DNA from: Cladorhizidae sp. MBARI D1340-BT2
Taxonomy: Eukaryota > Porifera > Demospongiae > Poecilosclerida > Cladorhizidae
Reading direction: 5' to 3'
DNA: 64,000 nt
Assembly (NCBI GenBank): GCA_028752905.1
Contig: JAQNBH010000014.1
Location: forward strand, 33,508,640-33,572,639
Shown here: positions 1 through 12,899 of the stretch, piece after piece
Layout of the letters: every line of letters starts with the position of its first letter
How positions within the stretch are numbered: position 1 is the first letter of the stretch
Made by a program: the position numbers and the translations under genes
Notes under the pieces: model-generated
Told to the model about the DNA's origin: nothing
Seen by the model: only the letters and a program-made list of their open reading frames with translations
Database searches by the model: none

Positions 1-946
1 CCAATCAATTAGAAGACATCCTTAAGACAAGGATAAGTTAAAGATATATGTAAGGGGAGCAACTATGGATAGGCATGTGGATTTAAGCATTCTAAATGAG
101 ATCAAATCAGGGCCAGAGGCTGTGGAAGAAGGTAAATGAGAAATCGGGTCAATCAGGTTCAGAATCAGGACAGGATGGATTCAATTGGAGGATATATAGC
201 ATGAATTGAAGCATTCAGAGAAAAACGTATTAAATATTTCAGCCTTATCATGGCTAGAGAAGAACGTGTTGGTTGGATACAAGAGTTGGTACAGAAAATG
301 GTCTTTTTCTTGTGGAATGAACAAAAGACCAAAACTTTTTAGAAGGAGAGGATGCATTTATTTCTTTTAATAGTAGATGAAATGATGTTTCTAAGCGAGC
401 AATAAGCCAGATAAACAGCAGGTGAATCTAGCACGTAAGAAAAGATTATGATGTTTTTTTAAATTCATTGTTGAAGGCTATTATTGATCCCAGAGTGGCA
501 AGAAGAGGGCGAGATAAATTTAGAGGGGACACACAAGCTGATGACTTCTGAAAATCTATCATTAAATGCTTTCCAGGAGAAATCAGGATCTGAAGAAAGG
601 AGTTGTGATCCAAGGGAAAGGAGGAAAGAAGGTGGGCAGCTCTGCCAAAGTCAGTGAGATGATTCAACCAAACTTTATGCTTGGTACACTTTTTAAAAGG
701 GAGGGGAAATGAAAGGGTGATTTTCGTTAAGATACTATTATGATGAGAGGGGGATACGGGTGGTAGAACCAAGCATGACAAGGTGATAAAGAATGAGCAG
801 TGTGTGAGAGAGGACACGAGTTGCTTGAGGGAGAATAAATCAGAGAGTGCAGAAAGTTGAAGAGATAGAGGCAGAGATGAGCAGGACACATCAACATTAA
901 TGTTAAAGCCTCCAGTAAGGATCAGGCCAGAGAGAACATGGTGCAA
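1..946 (-). mobile_element. Degraded non-LTR retrotransposon (LINE) fragment: endonuclease end and start of RT
   Basis: Read on the minus strand, 946 to 446 is one open frame. Its start resembles the endonuclease segment of CR1/L2-like LINE ORF2 proteins: GGFNINVDV, matching the family's GDFNIHVD motif, then a leucine-rich stretch ending SSLTH. Below 446 the same strand carries, through frameshifts and stops, pieces like the linker and first RT block (KKFWSFVHSTRK, then ASGPDLISFRMLK). The reading continues off the left edge, so the catalytic RT core is outside the window. Seen: motif fragments in the right order. Inferred: CR1/L2-type clade. No intact start, and several breaks, so it is dead. 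A plus-strand gene here (for example the open frame at 900-1199) has no support. Confidence 0.7.
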
Positions 947-1512
947 AAGAGCGCTTAGAGTGTCTGAAAGGAGGGATACAGTTAGTGAAGTCAGACCTCT
1001 CTCATTAAATTTTTTTAGTGAGTATATTAAATTCTGCTATGGTCCCAATCACCAAGATCAAGCACAAATATGCTCGCACTTATCTGTGCAGGTATTTCTT
1101 ACCATATTCCTAAGCTATGGAATTCTGTATCTTGTATTGATGTGGAACCTCAGGACATTTTTCTGGAAGTTATTTTTGGAGCACTTCGACTCCATGTAAC
1201 ATGTAATAAATGTTCCATCCCTGAACCTATATAATTATACATGTATATGCTTTAAAGGTGGGGACTAATAAAATAAGAAACACTAAAAATAACTTGTGGG
1301 TACGACTTGAGAGCTCAATGATTCGCTGTATGAACTTATAATTAAAATATAGGTCTCTGTGTGCTCCCTTTTGGTAATGAAAACACTCTGTGTGCAGTAT
1401 ATAGGCCTTCCTCTTGCTTGACAATCTGGACTGTTCCACAGTCAAGCACTCTGATTTTGAGCTATCCGCACTTTACCTGCAGTAATAAATGTTCCATCCC
1501 TGAACCTATTAT
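947..1512. other. Intergenic, with one dispersed-repeat copy
   Basis: No gene recognised. About 1288-1380 is a diverged copy of the dispersed repeat called R1 in this annotation (GTGGGTACGACTT start, AGGTCTCTGTGTGCTCCC later); better copies are at 14941-15120 and 22915-23120. The phrase AATAAATGTTCCATCCCTGA occurs twice, at about 1205 and 1485, as a direct repeat flanking this stretch. Confidence 0.5.
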
Positions 1513-1996
<484 letters not shown>

Positions 1997-2008
1997 GCAC
2001 TACACACT

Positions 2009-2062
2009 AAAAATAACTTGTGGGTATATAGGACTTTAGAGCTCCATAATTCTGCGCACTAG
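2009..2062 (+). repeat. Short copy of dispersed repeat R1
   Basis: Carries AAATAACTTGTGGGTA, then ACTTTAGAGCTCCATAATTC, which matches the start of the R1 copies at 1288 and 14941. It sits directly after the TTA microsatellite. Confidence 0.5.
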
Positions 2063-2483
2063 TCCCCCCTAACATCTCCAGGTTCAGGTTGTATGAAAGT
2101 GGAGACCAATAGTTGTCTTGTACTCTTTAACAATTTTGTTCCTTTGTAATATAATAACAACAACAATAAACAATAACAACAGCAATAATTAATAGTAATA
2201 AAATTAATAATAACAATAATAATAATAGAGCTAGGTGCACGCCTCAAAACTGAGTCTGGTGACCCTCGTGCCTACCATTTCCTGCTGCAAAGAATTGCAG
2301 TTGCAATCCAACGAGAAAACACTGCTGCAGTGCTTGGATCCAGCTCTGTACCTGACAATCATTATTTCTTAAATTAAATTTATGCTGTATTCTATATGCA
2401 TGTATTCTAGCTCTTAAGTATTCTAGCTCTTAATAATTAATTCTTGTTGTACTTGTAATTATTTTTGTTGTTTTGTATATTGT

Positions 2484-2639
<156 letters not shown>

Positions 2640-3214
2640 TGGTGCACCCTTAGCTCTCTACACATGCATATTATCTCCATTATCTAACTACTCAGACACG
2701 TGTCAGAAACGTTAAGAAAAGTTTATGAGCTTTAAAAACTATGAGAGTGATGTGTGAACTAGAGGGATGACTTCTAGGAGGCTCTGCTGGTGAACCAGTT
2801 ATAAAGTGAACTGCTTACGACTTGGAGGCTAAACTATTGTTAACCACTGAATATATATACCAGTGAGTGCACTTTAGTTTGTAGCACAGTGTTATTATTA
2901 GCACTGAGGTGACTGACTTGTGTTGGTCAGCTGGTTATTAGCACAGCAGAGTTGCTTAGTGCAGGGGTTGTTACTATGGGGTGTGGTTGTTAGGTGCCAC
3001 ATCCAGGTCCTCTATGTTGCCAGTTTAGTTTCCCTGTTGGTGTTCCTTGTTTATAAATAGCCATCCCACCAGAAGTAGTGGACAATTTCAGGGTATAATT
3101 AATCGCCGTTGCTATATTACTGGCTGAATAAACTATTTTACCAGGGGGTATATATCATTCCATTGGCATGTCATGTGACCAAAATTGACCAAGTTAGTTT
3201 TCCAGTGACTGGTA

Positions 3215-4760
3215 AAGGCTCACCGGCTGTTGTTGCAGCTGTTGTTGATGCTTGGTATTGCTGTTGTTGGTGCTTGATTACTAGAACAGTTGTTGTTGGT
3301 AGAGCAGTTGTTGTTGGTGCTTGGTTTTACTAGAGCAGGTGTTGTTGGTGCTTGGTATTACTAGAGCCAGTTGTCGTTGGTGCTTGGTATGCAGTTGTTG
3401 TTGGTGCTTGGTATTACTAGAGCAGTTGTTGTTGGTGCTTGGTATTACTAGAGCAGTTGATGTTGGTGCTTGGTATACTATTACTAGAGCAGTTGTTGTT
3501 GGTGCTTGGTATTACTAGAGCAGTTGTTGTCGGAGCTTGGTATTACTAGAGCAGTTGTTGTTGGTGCTTAGTTTTACTAGAGCAGTTGTTGTAGGTGCTT
3601 GGTATTACTAGAGCAGTTGTTGTTGGTACTTGGCATTACTAGAGCAGTTGTTGTCGGAGCTTGGTATTGCTAGAGCCAGTTGTTGTTGGTGCTTGCTATT
3701 ACTAGAGCAGTTGTTGTTGGTGCTTGGTATTGCTAGAGCCAGTTGTTGGTGGTGCTTGGTATTACTAGAGCAGTTGTTGTTGGTGCTTGGTATTGCTAGA
3801 GCCAGTTGTTGGTGGTGCTTGGTATCAGCTGTTGTTGGTGCCTGGTATTGCTAGAGCAGTTGTTGTTGGTGCTTGGCATTGCTAGAGCAGTTGTTGTTGG
3901 TGCTTGGTATTACTAGAGTAGTTGTTGTTGGTGCTTGGTATTACTAGAGCAGTTGTTGTTGGTGCTTGGTATTATTAGAGTAGTTGTTGTTGGTGCTTGG
4001 TATTGCTAGAGCAGTTGTTGTTGGTGCTTTGTATTGCTAGAGCAGTTGTTGTTGGTGCTTGGTATTACTAGAGCAGTTGTTGTTGGTGATTGTATTGCTA
4101 AAGCAGTTGTTGTTGGTGCTTGGTATTACTAGAGCCAGTTGTTGTTGGTGCTTGGCATTACTAGAGCAGTTGTTGTTGGTGCTTAGTATTACTAGAGCAG
4201 TTGTTGTTGGTGCTTGGTATTACTAGAGCAGTTGTTGTTGGTGCTTGGTATTACTAGAGCAGTTGTTGGTGCTTGGTATTACTAGAGTAGTTGTTGTTGG
4301 TGCTTGGTATTACTAGAGCAGTTGTTGGTGCTTGGTATTAGTTGTTGGTGCTTGGTATTACTAGAGCCAGTTGTTGGTGCTTGGTATTACTAGAGCAGTT
4401 GTTGTTGGTGCTTGGTATTGCTAGAGTAGATGTTGTTGGTGCTTGGTATTACTAGAGCAGTTGTTGGTGCTTGGTATTGCTAGAGTAGTTGTTGTTGGTG
4501 CTTGGTATTGCTAGAGCAGTTGTTGTTGGTGCTTGGTATTACTAGAGCAGTTGTTGTTGGTGCTTGGTATTACTAGAGCAGTTGTTGTTGGTGCTTGGTA
4601 TTACTAGAGCAGTTGTTGTTGGTGCTTGGTATTACTAGAGCAGTTGTTGTTGGTGCTTGGTATTACTAGAGCAGCAGTTGTTGTTGGTACTTGGTATTAC
4701 TAGAGCAGTTGTTGTTGGTGCTTGGTATTACTAGAGCAGTTGTTGGTGATTGGTAAGAGC
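3215..4760. repeat. 31-bp minisatellite array (about 49 copies)
   Basis: The unit contains GAGCAGTTGTTGTTGGTGC followed by TTGGTATTACTA. Spacing between successive TGCTTGGTA motifs is 31 bp at 4561, 4592 and 4623. Copies vary by triplet loss in the GTT run and by TTACTA/TTGCTA alternation, with the most uniform copies towards 4500-4680. Short open frames across it are by-products. Confidence 0.95.
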
Positions 4761-5089
4761 CAGTTGTTGGCCTTGGTTTTGTGCTGCCTGCCTCCATGAA
4801 CACAACAGAAGTCCACCTCTCCATATTGAAGTCCAGGTGGAATTTCAAGCTTGGCTTTTGAGGATAGTGCTTCTTGTATACTCCAATCTTCCTGGTGTTC
4901 CTCTCGTAAAAGTTGATGCGCCATATTCTTTACTCGAAATCAATCACCAATTTGCAGCACTGAGTCCTTAACCAGTCACATGATTTGCACATGTGATGTC
5001 ATAAATATGACATCATAAATAGGTCACCGATGCTTAAATAGACCTCAATTTTTCCACACACATCCTCCCCAGGGTACTTCGAAATAATA

Positions 5090-5672
5090 TATAACCAATG
5101 ATCCTCATGTAATCGGCCAGGTCTACCTGCAACATGTAGCTAGCTGATATATTATAACTAGACAATGATCCTCACATAACTGGCCAGGTCTACCTGCTTC
5201 ACCTGCAACATGTAGCTAGCTGATATATTATAACTAGACAATGATCCTCACTTAACTGGCCAGGTCTACCTGCTTCACCTGTACCTAGCTGATGTATTAT
5301 AACTAACAATGATCCTCATGTAAGTTACTGGCCAGGCCTTCCTGCTTCACCTGCAACATGTAGCTAGCTGATGTATTATAACTAACAATGATCCTCATGT
5401 AACTGGCCAGGTCCTCCTGCTTCACCTGCAACATGTAGCTAGCTGATGTATTATAACTAACAATGATCCTCATGTAACTGGCCAGGCCTTCCTGCTTCAC
5501 CTGCAACATGTAGCTACCTGATGTATTATAACTAACAATGATCCTCATGTAACTGGCCAGGCCTTCCTGCTTCACCTGCAACATGTAGCTAGCTGATGTA
5601 TTATAACTAACAATGATCCTCATGTAACTGGCCAGGCCTTCCTGCTTCACCTGCAACATGTAGCTAGCTGAT
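5090..5672. repeat. About 65-bp tandem repeat (about 9 copies)
   Basis: The unit includes CAATGATCCTCATGTAACTG, GGCCAGG, CTGCTTCACCTGCAACATGT and AGCTAGCTGATGTATTATAA. Early copies carry ATATATTA and CACATAAC variants and one has a deletion. A single copy of the same unit lies at about 25885-25955, so the unit also exists as a dispersed sequence. The stretch 4761-5089 between this and the previous array holds no recognised gene. Confidence 0.93.
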
Positions 5673-5869
5673 CAGGGGTTCATACAGGATTTACAGTTTT
5701 GGGGGGGGAAACTCAAAACATTTGGCGTTTACATGATGGGCGTGCGTAAGCAAGCCCCATGGGCCCTCCCCCCCCCCCCAGATTTTTTTTGCAAAATCGA
5801 TGCTCTCAGATTGATTCTGAGACATTTTGAGGGTACTTTCCTATAGTTAAAGTATTAGCACATGGATAG

Positions 5870-5933
5870 GATTCTGACATAATTGAATCTTGCCACAGAA
5901 TAGTTTTGTGGCAAGATGCAATTGTGTCATAAT
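5870..5933. repeat. Imperfect hairpin, 26-bp arms
   Basis: The left arm at 5870-5895 (ATTCTGACATAATTGAATCT, then TGCCAC) pairs with 5908-5933, whose complement reads ATTATGACACAATTGCATCT then TGCCAC. The loop is about 12 nt. It abuts a larger hairpin directly downstream. Confidence 0.8.
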
Positions 5934-6029
5934 CTAGAATGTTCTGTCCATGAGCTATTATTCTGTGGTTAGCTTTACACAGGAAAGCTAACCACAGAAT
6001 AATAGCACATGGACAGAACATTCTAGATT
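5931..6029. repeat. Long hairpin, 46-bp arms and 7-nt loop
   Basis: Arms 5931-5976 and 5984-6029 are reverse complements with a single mismatch (GAG against GTG near 5953). The loop is ACACAGG. The stem starts with AATCTAGAATGTTCTGTCCA. It lies about 130 bp upstream of the first ATG of the broken transposase at 6157, so it could be a foldback element or part of that transposon's end. Confidence 0.9.
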
Positions 6030-6156
6030 AACACATGATTGAACTGTGACACAGAATATTCTAGATTTATTCACAATTTTGTATATAAAGAGCAAATGCT
6101 TCAGCTAGTAGTATTCTGCAACTAAATACAACCCAGAGAAATACAAGCCTACACAA

Positions 6157-8053
<1,897 letters not shown>

Positions 8054-8072
8054 AATCAAATTAAACTCCATT

Positions 8073-8152
8073 GCTAAACAGTGTGGTGCATCTACATATG
8101 TTACGACAGTAATATTGACACCTCAACATTCTTTTTGGTTAATTCTGTGAAT
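8073..8152 (+). repeat. Tail sequence shared with the 3' flank of the GLI/GLIS-like gene
   Basis: Starting about 20 bp after the GRB2-copy stop, TGCTAAACAGTGTGGTGCAT, then TTACGACAGTAATATTGACA and CCTCAACATT are shared with 21139-21214, which begins just after the GLI/GLIS-like stop codon. The order is the same with a few indels. It is either a dispersed element or a duplicated 3' UTR segment. Confidence 0.85.
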
Positions 8153-8242
8153 TAATATGTCACTGGGAACAACCTGTTCCTCCAAAGTAGTATGTACTTT
8201 CAACTCATTTTTGGGGAAAATCTGTGAAAGTCTGTTGGTGAT

Positions 8243-8460
8243 TGTTATGATCGCATTATTTGTTGTCGCATATCTGCGCTCTTGTTAATCAATGCACCAT
8301 GTCACGTCCCAGTCACAGGCCGGTCATCCCCTCTCGTGCACCTGACTTGAGTCACTAAGTTCCCCCTCCGTCTCTCCTTCGTTGTGACCGTTGATGTTCT
8401 ATGGAGATATAACAAAAGGGATCCTGTAAATTGTAAAGAGTAAAGACTGGAGTCGAAAAG
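8243..8460 (+). repeat. 5' LTR (left part) of a Ty3/gypsy element
   Basis: Begins TGTTATGATCGC. It matches the 3' LTR beginning at 14248 through GTTAATCAATGCACCATGTC, CAGGCCGGTC, CTCGTGCACCTGACT and GTTGATGTTCTATGG (to about 8404). The 3' copy differs at many positions and has small insertions. After 8404 the 3' copy is interrupted by a hAT element and no continuation could be matched. The LTR is split at 8461 by a Merlin element; its remainder is probably 10099 to about 10150. Confidence 0.85.
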
Positions 8461-10098
8461 TCAGTGCGCGTCAATAAATTTTTGCGGTATATATTTTAAA
8501 ACACACACTTTTCTCTGTTTATCTTAAACACGTGCGCTATGTACAGAGCGAGATGGCTTCAACAACGATCAGGTCGACCTGCTGTTTTGGGGGAAAACAA
8601 GGAAGTCATTGCCTATTTTAGGAGCAAATATCTTTTGGTTACTTGTGGAATGTAAGGGGAAAAATATCTAAAAAGCAATAATAATAGGATGATTATTGAT
8701 AATAATAATTATTATGATTATTGATAATAATATTATGATGAACATGTTTGGTGTTGTTACTTGGTTTACAGTTACAATGTAACTATGGTTAGACGTAAGA
8801 AGTCCGGCCTGAAAGATGGGTTTGCATGGAGGTGTCCTGCGTGTAAAACCGTAAAGTTGATTCATCATGGTTTGTATGTCTATGTCGATATTTTGAGATA
8901 TAATAGTAGAGTATATTATTATTATTGAAGGGAGCTTCTTCGCAAAGTCAATGCTTAGTCTGAACTTGGCTTCTTTTGATATATTGGTGGGCCAGAGAGT
9001 ACCCAGTTACTGCTGCTACAAGTGAAGCAGGGTGCAGTTGACCAACTGCGATTAGATTAATGTACCAGTGGTTGCGGGAAGTTTGCTCAATAGTCCTTTG
9101 TAGCTGTCCAATAATCTTAGGTGGGCCTGGAGTCATCGTCCAAATTGATGAGTCCCAATTCAGTCACAAGCCTAAGTCAATTGTCACATTCCAATTGTCA
9201 ATCAACACTACATTCTTGTGGCCATAGCATCATTATCAGAATAGCTTATAATTATTGTGGATACAGCATCATAGGGGCTGGCCTCCATCCTCTGACATAT
9301 GGGTGTTTGGATTAGTGGACACCAGTCATACTCCTGCACTGGGTATGCTGGAAACAATCACAATTCCACTCCATTCTATGTAGTTGTTCAACACAAATTT
9401 TCAGGTTACATGCAAATAGTTCCCCGGAGAGACGCTGTAACATTACTCCCTATCATACGGTCTCATGTTGCAAATGGAACGATAATCCATTCGGATCAGT
9501 GGGCTGCATACAGACAGGTTGCTTCTCTGCCTGAAGTGGTTGCTCATGGGACTGTTAACCATTCAATAGAGTTCCTAAATCCAGTCACAGGTGTGTGCAC
9601 ACAAAATATTGAATCTTGCTGGAGTTATACCACAAGATATACACAGTATGTAGATAAATTGATTTTATGCAGGCGAAGATAAAGTTTAAAAGGATGAAGG
9701 GGGTTTGTTGTGATCAACTTCCTTCATATCTCGAAGGAATGCCGACACAACTGCTGATGCTTTTGGCAGCATCCTACATGAAATCAAAACACAGTACCCA
9801 GTATAAGTTTGCCCTCTGATGTTTTGTTTTGTTTAATTGTTTTCTTGTTGGTTTTTTTCCGATGCTGCATTTGTTGTTTTATGAAGTTGTTTGAAGTTGT
9901 GTTAATATGAAATTGTGTTACTTTTTTTTGGTTTAGTATAGCTGCTATGAATATTGTTCTGTCCTGAGGTAGTTGTCCTGAGGTAGTTATTTACTTCGAG
10001 TATCCTTTTTCTGAACGCTCCATTTTAGCGCGCAAGTTTTAGCACGCGCGTTTAAGATAAGCAGCGCGATACCGCGAAAATTAATTGACGCGCACTGA
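8461..10098 (+). mobile_element. Merlin DNA transposon (IS1016-related), about 1.64 kb, broken
   Basis: Terminal inverted repeats of about 85 bp: the left end TCAGTGCGCGTCAATAAATT at 8461 pairs with the complement of 10098 back to about 10013. Both ends later carry a TTATCTTAAAC block. Between them is an ISXO2-like transposase in pieces. Merlin elements move with such a DDE enzyme. I could not find a convincing target-site duplication. It interrupts the 5' LTR of the gypsy element, so it arrived later. The internal part also holds short AT-rich hairpins (for example ATTATTGATAATAATAAT near 8690-8740). Confidence 0.85.
8950..9682 (+). pseudogene. Merlin (ISXO2-like) transposase, frameshifted
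   Basis: A DDE transposase. LREVCSIVL (about 9075) leads, in a frame open from 9111, to GGPGVIVQIDESQFSHKPK, with the first catalytic Asp in IDES. WVFGLVDTSHTPALG follows in another frame near 9302. The last part is open to 9682: YMQIVPRRDAVTLLPIIRSH, NGTIIHSDQWAAYRQ with the second Asp, VNHSIEFLNPVTGVCTQNIE and SCW with the final acidic residue. Key residues survive but at least two frame changes separate them. Seen: motif order. Known: Merlin/IS1595 layout. Inferred: inactive. Confidence 0.88.
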
Positions 10099-10191
10099 TT
10101 TTACACGATCCAAAAAGTATTAATTTAAACTAAACAACTTGCGAGGTTATTTTGGCGACAAGGATCTTTCGATCCACGCCGAGTTAAGATG

Positions 10192-11040
10192 GCGACCCAT
10201 GGATCCATGGCACCATAATCATGAGTCTGAGGACTGGCGAGCCTACATAGAGCGTTTGGACCAATACTTTGTGGCTAACCTGACGCTGATAAGCGTGCAT
10301 TCTTACTGAGCGTGTGTGGGTGCTGTACCTTACCAACTCATACGTGATCTGGCTTTTCCTGCCAGAGCAGCCTTATCTTACCTGCAAATTGTGGAATTAG
10401 TCACTCACCAATGCAGCCCTAAACCCTCATCCATAATGCAGAGATGGAAGTTTAATACCAGAGCTCAGCTAGAGGGTGAGTCTTATGTGGCTGCTTTGAG
10501 GCAGCTGTCTGAATTCTGTGAATATGGGGGCCCCCTGGACATGATGTTAAGAGACAGGCTAGTCTGTGGAGTGTGAAATACTAAGATTCAACGGAGGTTG
10601 TCCGAACTCGACCTCACCTTTGCTTAGGCCCTTCAGCTCTCCAAGTCAATGGAGACCGCAGACAAGGGCACGTTGGATTTGAGAAGCTCTCGTGGTAATG
10701 CAGTCTTATACCAGCAAAGCTCTTCTGGAAAACGGTCTGAATCTACACAGGTGTTGCTGCCGTTGTGGTAGTAACCATTTGGCCCCCTAATGCTGATTTA
10801 TTGATGCTGAGTGCAGAGTGTGCAAGGAGAGGACACATTGCAAGGGTGTGCCGTTCCAAGGCCGTTCCAAGGCAGAAAAGGGTAGAAAATCTACATCAAA
10901 AACTTTACCTCGCTCTTCAGACCAGTCACATTTCGTTGCTTACTCGCTGCCCCAATCTGAGTCGGAGGAGGAGGGCGTTTACACAGTGAATACTATGGCT
11001 GATAATTCTGGTCAACCATTCAAGAAGTAGAACTGGGTGG
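10192..11040 (+). pseudogene. Gypsy Gag remnant with damaged CCHC region
   Basis: The Gag-like start (DWRAYIERLDQYFVAN) lies in one frame near 10229. After a break comes GAVPYQLIRDLAFPA (10316 onward) and then ESYVAALRQLSEFCEYGG, the typical retrotransposon Gag core. A stop at 10574 ends that frame. A cysteine/histidine cluster near 10745-10850 (CCRCGSNHL and ECARRGHIARVC pieces) is what remains of the nucleic-acid-binding knuckles. No intact reading frame. Confidence 0.8.
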
Positions 11041-11430
11041 CAGGCGAACCACTATGCAGATTGGTACTGGGACATCACTATCAATTATGAGCGAGGACAC
11101 ATACCATGATCTCACTAAGGAAGGCCTTGATCTACCCTTGGAACACTCCACTACCTGTCTGAAAACTTACTCTGGTGAGTCCTTACCTGTACTAGGTCGG
11201 GTGGTAGTGGATGTCAAGGTTGATCACCAAAAATTAACACTTCCCTGACAGTGAGTGGTTCAAGGTTCCAGTCCCACGCTGATGGGTCGAGATTGGTTAA
11301 CTAAGCTTAAGTTAAATTGGCGGGGAATTGTCCAGTTTAGCATTACAGATTCAGTTCAGAGTATTTTGGACCAATACCCTTCCCTGTTTCAGGAAGATCT
11401 AGGTACCCTCACTGGAATGAAGGCAAAAAA
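11041..11430 (+). pseudogene. Gypsy aspartic protease remnant
   Basis: The open frame from 11054 has MQIGTGTSLSIMSEDTYHDL. In related elements this is the active-site loop with D-T/S-G; here the position reads G-T-G, so the catalytic Asp is lost. LPVLGRVVVDVKV and, in another frame, LMGRDWLTKLKLNW follow as expected for the end of the domain and the linker to RT. Confidence 0.8.
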
Positions 11431-11436
11431 ATCTTT

Positions 11437-12232
11437 GTGAAAGAAGGGGTCGAGCCGAGATTCTGTAAGCCAAGGAATATGCCTTACATTTTGTGGTCTA
11501 AGGTAGAGAAGGAGTTGGAGAGGTTGAAGGCACAACATGTTATCACACCTGTGCAGTTCTCAGAGTGGGCTGCCCCAATTGTACCGGTGGTTAAACAGGA
11601 TAAGTCGAATCAGGGTTTGTGGGGATTTCAAGTTGACAATTATCCAGGCCTCTTATTTGGAATCGTACCCCTTACCTCGAGTTGAGGATATATTTGCAGC
11701 ATTGTCAGGTGGTACCACTTTCACAAAGTTAGACCTTGCCAAAGCCTACTTACAGATCGAGATTGAGGATAACTGTAAGAAGTATATATCTTACCATCAA
11801 CACCCATAAAGGATTATTTGAGTATAACCGATTGCCATTTGGTGTTTCGTCTGCTCCCGCCATATTTCAGCGGGTGATGGACAGTTTGTTGCAGGGGCTA
11901 ACGTGGTGTTTCAGTTTTTATTTGGATGACATTCTAATAACTGGTAGTACACCATCAGTCCATTTGGACAACCTCAAGGCAGTTTTGTCCAAGCTGGCTG
12001 AAGCTGGTCAAACAGAGAGAAATGTGTTTTTATGGACCCCAATGTAGAATACCTCGGCTACATAATCGACAAGGATGGGTTACATCCAACCCACGGGAAG
12101 GTAAAGGCCATTAGGGGGGCATTTACTCCCACTTCCGTTCCACAGTTGAGAGCTTTCCTTGGGCTATTGAACTATTATTCGAAATCCTTGCCCAATTTGT
12201 CCTCCAAACTTTCCCCTTTATATCTCTTGTAG
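11437..12232 (+). pseudogene. Gypsy reverse transcriptase remnant
   Basis: Successive frames carry EGVEPRFCKPRNMPY, ITPVQFSEWAAPIVPVVKQD, TFTKLDLAKAYLQIEIED, FEYNRLPFGVSSAPAIFQRV and FYLDDILITG, which is the YLDD catalytic box near 11910. Then YLGYIIDKDGLHP and LRAFLGLLNYYSKSLPNL. Breaks near 11620, 11800 and 12025 separate them, and a TAG at about 12230 separates RT from RNase H. Confidence 0.92.
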
Positions 12233-12235
12233 GAG

Positions 12236-12720
12236 GTGGGTGTGGCACAAGAACAGGCTTTCCATGAGGCTAAACTGTTACTTCAGAGTGACTCCTTGCT
12301 TGTTCACTTCCATGACACGAGACCATTGATCTTGGCTTGTGATGCCTCTCCATATGGGGTGGGGGCAGTCTTGTCCCATGTGATGGAGGATCACTCTGAA
12401 CGCGCAATTGCTTATGCATCAAGGACAGTGGCAGGTGCTGAAAGGGGTTATTCGCAACTCGATAAGGAGGCACTAGTGATTGTATTTGGCGTAAAGAAAT
12501 TCCATTCCTACCTTTATGGTCGGCCTTTTGTTATTAAATCTGACCACACACCTTGTACCACCTTTTTAATGAATGGAAGGGAATTCCTCTATTGGCTTCG
12601 GCGTGATTGCAAAGGTGGGCCCTGCTGTTGAGCGCCTATGAATACGCCATTACCTATAAGCCAGGAAAGATGCTGGCCAATGCCGACGCTTTTAGTCGTC
12701 TTCCCCGTCCGATTACCACT
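12236..12720 (+). pseudogene. Gypsy RNase H remnant
   Basis: LILACDASPYGVGAVLSH carries the first acidic residue. AERGYSQLDKEALVIVFGVK carries the conserved Glu, and FVIKSDHTP the third acidic residue. A frame break near 12580-12610 precedes AYEYAITYKPGKMLANADAF, the normal end of the domain. Most catalytic residues are kept, which suggests moderate age. Confidence 0.9.
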
Positions 12721-12899
12721 TCCGCTGCTTGCTTACCTTGTGAGCTCTTGCTACTGTTGGATCACTTGGACACAACTACTATAACTTCTGCCCCTGGAGG
12801 TAAAATAGTGGACAGAGAAGGGTCCGCTGCTGTGCCGGGTACAAAGGTTGGCTAGGTCTGGTTGGCCGACAGTGAGGTTGGATCAGGAGTTTCAACCAT

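Noticed and set aside
4666..4971. Possible exon at the end of the 31-bp array
   Set aside because: Two minus frames and one plus frame overlap with no family match and no clear splice sites. Left unannotated.
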